Shown here piece by piece: positions 6,063 through 12,391 of a DNA stretch of 13,993 nt. The notes under the pieces are model-generated. The model saw nothing but the letters and a program-made list of their open reading frames with translations. It was not told where the DNA came from and ran no database searches. Origin of the DNA: Chlamydiota bacterium (lineage in GTDB: Bacteria > Chlamydiota > Chlamydiia > Chlamydiales > Rhabdochlamydiaceae); the NCBI GenBank assembly GCA_013041585.1, contig JABEVM010000018.1:1-13993 (forward strand), given 5' to 3'. The position numbers and the translations under genes were made by a program. Every line of letters starts with the position of its first letter. Position 1 is the stretch's first letter.

Positions 6063-6668
6063 CTAGGACAAATGGCATAGATGGTTTAACCCAAGAATCA
6101 CGGGACCATTATGTTCAAACCCAAGAATAGATATCGAGGCAGGAGAGATGTAAAAGAACCTTCCCTCTTGCACGGGAAGATGAAGCCATCTTGCAATCAG
6201 GGCTCTGGAAATATGGCCGCTCGAGAAGATCGCAACATTGCCAGAAGCTTCTAAAACCTTTTCAATGATCCTATCAGCTCTTTGCAAAATATCATGCAGA
6301 GACTCTCCACTCGGCGCTCCTTGAGAGAAGAGGCTCCACTTTGGATCTATTTTTGCAATTTCTTCGCTGGTCAGGCCTTCATATTTTCCATAATTCCATT
6401 CGCGTAGGTCATCATAGACCTCTGCCTGTTTTGTAAGTCCCACTAGGTTGGAAGTTTCTCTTGCTCTTTGAAGAGGACTTGTAAGAACTAAATCAAAAGG
6501 AATGCTCTGCAATGCGCTTTTTAGTTTTGCGGCTTGCTTTTTTCCGTTTTCCGTTAGTGGAATGTCAGTTAAACCCGTATGTCTTCCTGCTAAAGTCCAA
6601 AGAGTTTCCCCATGGCGGATAAGATAAATCTTTTTGGTGTTTTCTTTTGGAAATAAGCTACTTTGCAT
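6063..6668 (-). CDS. Histidine phosphatase family protein (GpmB/CobC-like)
   Basis: A 201-residue cytosolic phosphatase of the histidine phosphatase superfamily. LIRHGET holds the catalytic His19. TSPLQRARETS gives the pocket Arg68/Arg70, Glu90 lies in REWNYGKYEGLT, and the second His is His152 in SSGHISRAL. The EWxYGxYEG block is typical of the GpmB/CobC/PhoE group, whose substrates range from phosphosugars to alpha-ribazole phosphate, so the substrate is not assignable here. The start is ATG, but no ribosome binding site is visible, only A-rich DNA. It is divergent from msrA with 79 bases between the starts and lies upstream of the SMR gene on the same strand. Confidence 0.85.
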   Translation of the reverse strand: MQSSLFPKENTKKIYLIRHGETLWTLAGRHTGLTDIPLTENGKKQAAKLKSALQSIPFDLVLTSPLQRARETSNLVGLTKQAEVYDDLREWNYGKYEGLTSEEIAKIDPKWSLFSQGAPSGESLHDILQRADRIIEKVLEASGNVAIFSSGHISRALIARWLHLPVQEGRFFYISPASISILGFEHNGPVILGLNHLCHLS

Positions 6669-6683
6669 AAGAGTTGATTTTTT

Positions 6684-6711
6684 TTGCGTTTATTTTCTCA
6701 TCGTACATAAT
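6684..6711 (+). promoter_or_regulatory. Candidate msrA promoter
   Basis: A -35-like TTGCGT (6684-6689) lies 16 bases before CATAAT (6706-6711), a five-of-six match to the -10 consensus. Transcription from about 6718 would leave a leader of about 30 bases before the ATG at 6748. Called by eye. Confidence 0.35.
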
Positions 6712-6747
6712 CGCGTAAAAAAGGCAATGAGCAAAAAAGAGGGCCCG

Positions 6748-7221
6748 ATGCGAGAAAAAGCAACGTTTGGAGCAGGCTGTTTTTGGGGAGTACAAGCGAA
6801 ATTCAAAAAAATCCCGGGCGTCCTTTCGACTCTAGCTGGATATGAAGGAGGGACCCTTCCTAATCCAACTTATGAGGATGTTTGCTCGAATACGACCGGA
6901 CATGCAGAAGTTGTCCAAGTAGAATTTGACCCGAAAAAAGTGTCCTATCAAGATCTTCTGAAAGCTTTTTGGCTTATGCACGATCCTACAACTATGCACC
7001 GTCAAGGCCCAGATATAGGATCCCAGTACCGATCAGTTATCTTTTATCATTCACAAATCCAAAAAGACCTAGCAAGTTCTATGAAGCAAGATCTAGAGAG
7101 ATCTGGCAAATTTAAAAAGCCGATTGTTACAGAGATTTTTCCAGCAGCCATTTTTTACCCTGCGGAAGAATATCATCAAAACTATCTAGAAAAGCATGGA
7201 AGGGGAGTGGATTGTTCTTGA
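6748..7221 (+). CDS. msrA: Peptide methionine sulfoxide reductase MsrA
   Basis: Reduces the S-epimer of methionine sulfoxide in proteins or as free amino acid. The catalytic Cys11 is in the defining GCFWG motif very near the N-terminus, followed by GYEGGTLPNPTYEDVCS, the HDPTT segment and DIGSQYRSVIFY. A C-terminal Cys156 (GRGVDCS) is placed like the usual resolving cysteine. At 157 residues it is a normal cytosolic MsrA without a signal peptide or MsrB fusion. The start at 6748 was chosen because GAGGG precedes it and family members begin just before this KATFGAGCFWG block. An in-frame ATG at 6727 would add seven residues and has a crowded AAGG site. Together with the SOD this points to oxidative stress exposure. 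Confidence 0.95.
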   Translation: MREKATFGAGCFWGVQAKFKKIPGVLSTLAGYEGGTLPNPTYEDVCSNTTGHAEVVQVEFDPKKVSYQDLLKAFWLMHDPTTMHRQGPDIGSQYRSVIFYHSQIQKDLASSMKQDLERSGKFKKPIVTEIFPAAIFYPAEEYHQNYLEKHGRGVDCS

Positions 7222-7279
7222 TTTCCTTTTAGGTAGCAGTCTTCTCTTTCTCTAGATCCAAGCTTATCTTTACCTCTCA

Positions 7280-7400
7280 TGTTTTTAGTTATATTGAATC
7301 TATTTTCTATTATTAATTAATGTTATTGTTTATTTAATATTAATTTAATTTAAATTTTTTAATTTTAATTTAACTTTTATTATAAAAGTGCAATTATAAG
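7280..7400. other. Extremely AT-rich upstream block
   Basis: Within the 210-base gap before the lipoprotein pair, positions 7301-7388 contain only five G or C bases, and 7329-7373 has none, with repeated TTAATT/TTTAAT units. A TATAAG at 7395-7400 could be the -10 of the promoter for the pair, but no good -35 is 17 bases upstream. Such tracts can act as UP elements or as binding sites for AT-hook or histone-like proteins. Function is inferred. Confidence 0.4.
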
Positions 7401-7431
7401 TGAAGGGACACGTAGCAACGAGGATGGTGTT

Positions 7432-7914
7432 ATGAAAAATACGTTTATCTTTTCAGTTTGCGCAGTTCTTTCACTAGGCGTAGTAACCTCGTGCAATGAC
7501 TCGGGGACTAATATAACCAGCCAGTATGTGGATTATAGGGATGGTGAGAACAAGTTTACAGTCATTGCCATCCAAAAAGAGGGGATGGACGAACAAGATG
7601 CGAAAAAAGCGGCTATGCATAGAGCAGCTGAGCTCACCAAAACAAATGGATTCCGCTACTTTAGATTAAAGAAAGAGTATACAACGACCATTCTGCATAC
7701 CGATCCTACTGAAGATGTCTATAGATTCCCAGGGAACCTGTATCAAGAAGATATTCAAGAGCAAGGATTTAATCGCGACCGAATTTATGAAAGACAAGGG
7801 ATTGGAGCGCAATCTTATCCTGCGTACAGAGTTGAGTTTGAATGCTATGATAAAAACCCAGGACGGGGTGCATATGATGCATGTGATTACATAGAGTGCT
7901 CTGAGAATAAATAA
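7432..7914 (+). CDS. Putative lipoprotein, first of a tandem pair
   Basis: A 160-residue protein with a lipoprotein signal peptide: hydrophobic core 5-18 and lipobox VTSC with the lipidated Cys21. The mature part carries a block (YRDGENKFTVIAIQKEGM, then AAMHRAAELTKTNGFRYFRL) that resembles small bacterial lipoproteins of the CC0125/CC1285 type, where RAAELT followed by a YF pair is characteristic. That resemblance is from memory and needs a profile search. The second half (FPGNLYQEDIQE, RDRIYE) and three cysteines (138, 151, 156) are shared with the downstream gene. GAGG lies eight bases before the ATG. The pair is probably co-transcribed, 38 bases apart. No function can be assigned beyond envelope location. 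Confidence 0.75.
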   Translation: MKNTFIFSVCAVLSLGVVTSCNDSGTNITSQYVDYRDGENKFTVIAIQKEGMDEQDAKKAAMHRAAELTKTNGFRYFRLKKEYTTTILHTDPTEDVYRFPGNLYQEDIQEQGFNRDRIYERQGIGAQSYPAYRVEFECYDKNPGRGAYDACDYIECSENK

Positions 7915-7952
7915 TTTAGGTTTTATGAATACTAAATGACTGAGGCGATATT

Positions 7953-8447
7953 ATGAAAAAGAAGAGCGTATTTTTCCTCTCTGCACTCCTCACTTTGAGT
8001 GTTTTTGGTGCTTACGAAGAAGAATCTTCCTCAATCAATGAAGAAGTCTCGGTTACAGATGAATTTTTAGACTATAAGGTCAGCGAAAGTAAATTTACTG
8101 TGATTTCCGTGCAGAAAGACGGAATGAGTAAAGAAGATACGAAGCAAAGCGCGCTTACTAGAGCTGCACAGATCACAAAAGATCATGGTTTCCGCTATTT
8201 TAAAATAGAAAGCGAGCATGAGGTAGGGGTATATGCCAATAAACCAAACTGGCCCACACAAGAAGACTTCCCTGGAAACCTCTATGAAGAAGACATACAA
8301 GAGCATGACTTTGACCGTGACCGCGTCTACCAAGAAGACTATGCAGGAGCCAAGGAATACCCTGGATATCAAATTGTATTTGAATGCTTCCAAAATAAAC
8401 CGGCAAGCGGCGCCCATGATTCTTGCGACTATTTAAATTGCAAATAG
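7953..8447 (+). CDS. Exported paralog of the upstream lipoprotein
   Basis: A 164-residue protein clearly homologous to the product of 7432-7914: FTVISVQKDGM, TRAAQITKDHGFRYFKI, FPGNLYEEDIQE and RDRVYQ match block by block, and Cys145, Cys158 and Cys163 keep the same 13 and 5 spacing. The N-terminus differs. It is a signal peptide ending SVFGA before YEEESS with no lipobox Cys, so this copy should be released as a soluble exported protein. It also has an acidic Ser/Glu stretch after the signal. GAGG lies seven bases before the ATG. Tandem duplication followed by loss or gain of lipid anchoring is the simplest reading. Function unknown. Confidence 0.75.
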   Translation: MKKKSVFFLSALLTLSVFGAYEEESSSINEEVSVTDEFLDYKVSESKFTVISVQKDGMSKEDTKQSALTRAAQITKDHGFRYFKIESEHEVGVYANKPNWPTQEDFPGNLYEEDIQEHDFDRDRVYQEDYAGAKEYPGYQIVFECFQNKPASGAHDSCDYLNCK

Positions 8448-8481
8448 TAACCTATTTCAGAGTTCCAATTTCACACTTGTA

Positions 8482-8532
8482 TTGGCAAAAAAAGACTTTC
8501 CTGCGATGATTTTCGCTTTTACCTTAAAAGCG
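8482..8532 (+). promoter_or_regulatory. Candidate promoter and leader hairpin of the AspRS gene
   Basis: TTGGCA (8482-8487) lies 17 bases before GATGAT (8505-8510), five of six and four of six matches to bacterial -35 and -10 boxes. Just downstream, CGCTTTT (8514-8520) and AAAAGCG (8526-8532) make a perfect 7-base hairpin with loop ACCTT, ending ten bases before the ATG at 8543. No T run follows, so it is not an intrinsic terminator. Both calls were made by eye. Confidence 0.35.
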
Positions 8533-8542
8533 AGTCACTATT

Positions 8543-10351
8543 ATGCAGAGAATCCTTTCTTCGGAACTTTCCTCCTATGTAAATCAAACAGTCAGGGTCC
8601 GCGGTTGGCTCAATAATGTGAGAAGTTTTGGAAAGCTGCATTTTTTGATCTTGCGAGATCGAATGGGATTTATTCAGATCGTCATTCAAAACAAAGAAGA
8701 GCAGGATAAGCTTTTAGGTCTTCAGCCCGGGTCCATACTCTCCGTTGAAGGCACAGCCTCTCTTTCAACCCAAGCAGAGCTTGGTGTTGAAATCATCAAT
8801 CCTAAGATCGAAGTAGAAGTTCCCATTTCAGCTGTTTGCCCAGTTGAGTACTACAAACCGGAGATCCCATCCGACTTAGAATTTATCCTCGATCATAGGT
8901 CCGTTTCTCTTCGCAATCGCAAATTACAGGCTGTATTCAAGATCCAAGCTGAGATTGCCCATGCCTATAGGCTCTTTATGCATGAAGAAGTGAAGGCAGT
9001 CGAGTATTTCGCCCCATGCATTATCGGAGCTTCCTCAGAAGGTGGAGCGGAGTTTTTCAATGTGGATTATTTTGATTATACAGCCACCTTAGCACAAAGT
9101 AGTCAGCTCTATAAACAAATCATGGTCGGAGTGAATGAAAGGGTATTTGCTCTTATGCCTTTTTTCCGTGCAGAACATTCAAATACTCCTAGGCACTTAG
9201 CGGAAGGAAAACAGTTTGAGTTTGAAATGGGCTTTTTCGAACATTGGCATGAAATTTTAGATGTGCAAGAAAAATGCATTAAATACATCGTTCAATACCT
9301 TCATAAAAAATGTGCTAAAGAAATTGAAATTTTAGGGGGAACGATCATTAAGGCTCCTCAAGAAGTTTCTTTCCCAAGACTTGCCTTTGCCAAAGCGCAA
9401 GAGATCTTTTTCCAAAGGACGGGGATTGATGAAAGAAATGAACCTGACTTAAGTCCTGCAGCAGAAAGAGAGCTCTGTCAGTATGCTCTAGAAGAATTCG
9501 GAACAGACCTTGTGTTTGTTTTAGATTGGAAGACCTCTAAAAGGCCATTCTACTCATATCCGAAAGAAGAGAATCCAGAATATACCAATACGTTCGACCT
9601 TCTTTGCGCAGGGACAGAGATCACCTCCGGTGGACAAAGAAGACATACCTACGAATCGATGGTAGAGGGGATACGTTTAAAAGAAATGGACCCTGCGAAT
9701 TTTGAAGATTATCTCAGTATTTTCACATACGGCATGCCTCCGCATGGTGGATTTGGGATGGGTTTAGAAAGACTTACGATGACCATACTTAAACTAAAAA
9801 ATATCCGAGAGGTTTCTTTATTCCCTTCCGATCCGAAAAGGATTGCGGGCAATCGCATCAAAGCAAAGCTCTTTTTTGGAGGAGAGAACATCCGTAATGA
9901 AATTATCCACCTCTTGAAAAAGCATGAGATGGAATTTACTCATGTAACACACGAAGCTACCCCCACATCGGCTGATTCTACTAGAGCAAGAGGAGAAGGA
10001 ATGGGACAAGGCGTGAAAGCTCTCATCTTACGAGGAAAAAGCAGCAAGAAGAACTACCAGTGTAACATCCTATCTAGCCGCAAGCTCGATATGAAGGCGG
10101 TTTCTGAACTCATTGGAGAGAAATGTGAATTCGAAGATGCTGAAGTGATCAAAGAAAGATTCGGTTTAGTCTTAGGAAGCATTCCTCCATTTGGATCTCT
10201 TCTTAACATCGACACATTTTTCGATGAGGGGATTCAAAAAGAGGAGAAGGTGAGCTTTAACTGTGGCCTTATCACTGAATCAATTGGCATGAGATCGCAA
10301 GATCTTTTGACAATTGTTCAGCCAAAAGTGGGCTCATTTAGCAAAGAATAA
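8543..10351 (+). CDS. aspS: Archaeal-type AspRS fused to YbaK deacylase domain
   Basis: Residues 17-90 are an OB-fold anticodon-binding domain. About 118-430 is a class II synthetase core of the archaeal/eukaryotic AspRS group: GASSEGGAEFF (162-172), AQSSQLYKQ (184-192), motif 2 FRAEHSNTPRH (208-218), GTEITSGGQRRH (357-368) and motif 3 GMGLERL (405-411). The length of a normal archaeal-type AspRS is about 430-440. Here about 150 more residues form a YbaK/ProXp-type domain: VTHEATPTSA (468-477), VKALIL with Lys493, SSRKLDMKAV (511-520), GSIPPFG (546-552) and SIGMRSQDLL. YbaK domains hydrolyse misacylated tRNA. The enzyme should charge tRNA-Asp, and perhaps tRNA-Asn, and may edit mischarged tRNA in cis. 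Whether it is the only AspRS of the cell cannot be seen. The start has only a weak GAG site. Confidence 0.9.
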   Translation: MQRILSSELSSYVNQTVRVRGWLNNVRSFGKLHFLILRDRMGFIQIVIQNKEEQDKLLGLQPGSILSVEGTASLSTQAELGVEIINPKIEVEVPISAVCPVEYYKPEIPSDLEFILDHRSVSLRNRKLQAVFKIQAEIAHAYRLFMHEEVKAVEYFAPCIIGASSEGGAEFFNVDYFDYTATLAQSSQLYKQIMVGVNERVFALMPFFRAEHSNTPRHLAEGKQFEFEMGFFEHWHEILDVQEKCIKYIVQYLHKKCAKEIEILGGTIIKAPQEVSFPRLAFAKAQEIFFQRTGIDERNEPDLSPAAERELCQYALEEFGTDLVFVLDWKTSKRPFYSYPKEENPEYTNTFDLLCAGTEITSGGQRRHTYESMVEGIRLKEMDPANFEDYLSIFTYGMPPHGGFGMGLERLTMTILKLKNIREVSLFPSDPKRIAGNRIKAKLFFGGENIRNEIIHLLKKHEMEFTHVTHEATPTSADSTRARGEGMGQGVKALILRGKSSKKNYQCNILSSRKLDMKAVSELIGEKCEFEDAEVIKERFGLVLGSIPPFGSLLNIDTFFDEGIQKEEKVSFNCGLITESIGMRSQDLLTIVQPKVGSFSKE

Positions 10352-10390
10352 TCATACCACTTACATCCCACTTGAGGAATTATAAGAATT

Positions 10391-10427
10391 TTTGGAAATT
10401 AAACCAAAGCTTGGTTCAATTTCCAAA
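10391..10427. repeat. Long imperfect palindrome before alr
   Basis: TTTGGAAATT (10391-10400) pairs with AATTTCCAAA (10418-10427). After a single A/C mismatch, AACCAA pairs with TTGGTT around a 3-base centre AGC. That gives 16 paired positions with one mismatch. It lies between the AspRS stop and the alr start. No T run follows on either strand, so a classical terminator is unlikely. Its right half covers the -35 and spacer of the candidate alr promoter, so an operator is possible. Confidence 0.6.
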
Positions 10428-10439
10428 GAATACTATAGT
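10411..10439 (+). promoter_or_regulatory. Candidate alr operon promoter
   Basis: TTGGTT (10411-10416), 17 bases, then TATAGT (10434-10439), a five-of-six -10 box. Transcription would begin near 10446, leaving only about 10 bases before ATG 10456 but about 25 before ATG 10471, which mildly favours the second start. The right arm of the palindrome at 10391-10427 overlaps the -35 and most of the spacer. Confidence 0.4.
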
Positions 10440-10455
10440 GTAACTCAAGAAGCTA

Positions 10456-11592
10456 ATGAGAGAGACTGGTATGACACGCAAAATTCCCCATCCTTCCTGG
10501 ATAGAAATAGACCTGAATCAATTTAGAAAAAATCTATCTTTTGTTCGAAACCATATAGGAAAAAGTCTGTATTGCTTACCTATTAAAGGAAACGCATATG
10601 GACATGGGCTTTGTGAGATGGGTGAAGTCGCTGCATCCTCTGGAGTAGACTGCTTAGGTGTTGCGTATTTACAAGAAGGGGTAAAGCTTAGGAAAGCAGG
10701 AATTACTATCCCTATTCTTGTATTTGGAGCAATCCATGAAGATCAAATTCCAGATCTGATTGAATACGGACTTGAATTCACTCTTAGCTCAAAGTACAAA
10801 GCAAAGCTTGTGCACGACTATTGTCTCAAGATTAATAAAAAATGCCGCGTTCATGCTGAGATCGATACTGGAATGCAAAGAACGGGGGTAAGGGCTACAA
10901 GCGCAATCGATTTTCTGCAGTATATTAAAAGTCTACAAAGTCTAGAGCTTGTCGGAATGTACTCTCATTTTGCTACAGCAGACAGTCCAGACGGGGGGTT
11001 TGCGCAAAAACAGGTTGAAATTTTTACAGAGCTTGCAAAACTTCCCTTTTTACAAGAACCTCTCGTTGTTGTGCACATGGCAAATTCAGGAGGAACTGCG
11101 TACCTAAGCGATTCCCACTTCCATATGGTGCGTCCAGCGCAACTCTCTTTTGGCTTTTATTTTGAGAAAACACCTCCTCAGTTTATAGATCTTTCTTCTT
11201 GTTTCTCTGTGAAAGCTAAAATCTCTTATTTTAAAGTGGTAGCAGCAGGGCAGGGGATCAGCTATGGCCACACCTATGTCACATCTAAGCAAACACGTAT
11301 TGTTACCATTCCAGTAGGATATGGAGATGGATACCCAAGAATTCTTTCTAATCGAGGAAGCGTGCTCATACGAGGAAAACGTTTCCCGATTGTTGGCACC
11401 ATCTGCATGGACCAATTTATGGTTGATGTAGGGGAGCAAGAAGTATACGTAGGGGAGGAAGCTGTCTTAATTGGCAAACAGGGAGAAGAAGAGATTTCTT
11501 TATGGGAAGTGGCTAAACTTTGCGACACAATCCCAAATGAGATTTTATGCGGCTTTAATGACCGAATTCCTAAGGTATACCATGGAAAGTAA
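10456..11592 (+). CDS. alr: Alanine racemase
   Basis: A PLP enzyme that interconverts L- and D-alanine for the D-Ala-D-Ala end of peptidoglycan. The PLP-binding Lys44 is in LPIKGNAYGHG, where most members read VVKANAYGHG. The catalytic Tyr270 is in GISYGHTY, and VGYGDGYPR (287-295) and CMDQFMVDV (317-325) complete the active site. About 370 residues is normal length. ATG 10456 is used here; an in-frame ATG at 10471, preceded by GAGAGAG, gives MTRKIPHPSWIEIDL and may be the real start. It overlaps the next gene by 11 bases, so the two are probably translationally coupled. If the host is chlamydial this is notable, because Chlamydia trachomatis lacks alr and relies on other enzymes for D-alanine. 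Confidence 0.95.
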   Translation: MRETGMTRKIPHPSWIEIDLNQFRKNLSFVRNHIGKSLYCLPIKGNAYGHGLCEMGEVAASSGVDCLGVAYLQEGVKLRKAGITIPILVFGAIHEDQIPDLIEYGLEFTLSSKYKAKLVHDYCLKINKKCRVHAEIDTGMQRTGVRATSAIDFLQYIKSLQSLELVGMYSHFATADSPDGGFAQKQVEIFTELAKLPFLQEPLVVVHMANSGGTAYLSDSHFHMVRPAQLSFGFYFEKTPPQFIDLSSCFSVKAKISYFKVVAAGQGISYGHTYVTSKQTRIVTIPVGYGDGYPRILSNRGSVLIRGKRFPIVGTICMDQFMVDVGEQEVYVGEEAVLIGKQGEEEISLWEVAKLCDTIPNEILCGFNDRIPKVYHGK

Positions 11593-12391
11593 ACAAAAGC
11601 GGCTGTTCTTTGGAGTGGAAGTTCTTTCCGCTTGGCCTGAATCCTGGCCGAGGGGAAAAATCATCGAACCTACTTTTAGGCACATGACGATCGCATTTTT
11701 AGGAAACTGTGATTATCCTTCTCTAGAAGAGCTTTTACAAGATATCCCAAAACCGGATTGCTATCTAGGATTCTCAGGTGTATTTGATAGTTGCCTTTTT
11801 TTACCGGAGAAATCTCCTCATGTTGTCAGCTTCCATATGCAGTTTTTTGCTTTGCAAAAACTCATATTCTATAGGGAAATGTTACGAAATTGGCTAAAAG
11901 AGCATACATTTCTTCCCAAAGATTTGCAAAGAGAGGAGTTCCTCCCTCACATGACAATTGCAAGAGGAGATTTTGAAAAAAATGATTGGGAAAAGACGTT
12001 TACAAAACTTCCCTTTGTGACAAAAAATATTCATCTTTATGAGAGTTTAGGCAATTCGCAGTACCGCTCTTTATGGGAAATTCCTATTGTTCCTCCCATG
12101 GAAGAAAAACCTCACGCTGCAGATCTTGCTTTTATCATCAGAGGGGAAAACCATTTAGAGATGTATCAAAATGCCCTTGTTGCACTCGCTTTTCATTTTC
12201 CTCCTCTTATTTCCTATTTTCCGACAGAGTTTTTACCAGATAATTTAGATCTAATCATATTCTCTCTCAATCAAACAATTGCTAAAGCCGATACTGAGAT
12301 AGGATGTCCATTTAAAGCTGTAAGCTTTCATGGAGAGATAAAAAAAGCTTCCGAAGGTTTTTTAGAGTGGGAGATGATTGTTGATGTTTGA
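11582..12391 (+). CDS. thpR: 2H RNA phosphodiesterase-archease fusion
   Basis: Two domains in 269 residues. Residues 6-170 are a 2H phosphoesterase of the ThpR/LigT (RNA 2',3'-cyclic phosphodiesterase, 2'-5' RNA ligase) type, with both catalytic motifs: HMTI at 34-37 (HMTIAFLG) and HMTI at 123-126 (HMTIARG). Residues 174-269 match archease: PHAADLAFIIRG (family HTAD with His178 and Asp181), an amphipathic QNALVALAFHF helix, DLIIFSLNQTI, and the ending FKAVSFHGEI then MIVDV with the conserved near-terminal Asp268. The archease part is about 95 residues against about 140 usually, with a central beta segment shortened. Archease activates RtcB by promoting its guanylylation, and rtcB follows with an 8-base overlap. 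ATG 11582 is preceded by TAAGG at good spacing. An upstream in-frame extension inside alr is not needed. Confidence 0.85.
   Translation: MESKQKRLFFGVEVLSAWPESWPRGKIIEPTFRHMTIAFLGNCDYPSLEELLQDIPKPDCYLGFSGVFDSCLFLPEKSPHVVSFHMQFFALQKLIFYREMLRNWLKEHTFLPKDLQREEFLPHMTIARGDFEKNDWEKTFTKLPFVTKNIHLYESLGNSQYRSLWEIPIVPPMEEKPHAADLAFIIRGENHLEMYQNALVALAFHFPPLISYFPTEFLPDNLDLIIFSLNQTIAKADTEIGCPFKAVSFHGEIKKASEGFLEWEMIVDV

Noticed and set aside
1235..6668. The two histidine phosphatases as a recent duplication
   Set aside because: They share only the family motifs. Flanking sequence, length and the region between motifs differ, so they look like separate subfamilies.
6634..6747. N-terminal extension of MsrA back to 6634
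   Set aside because: It would overlap the divergent phosphatase gene and place extra residues before the normal MsrA start; a better start with GAGGG lies at 6748.
11471..11581. N-terminal extension of the 2H-archease fusion into alr
   Set aside because: Those codons are an out-of-frame reading of the alr 3' end, and the 2H domain begins right after ATG 11582, which has its own ribosome binding site.
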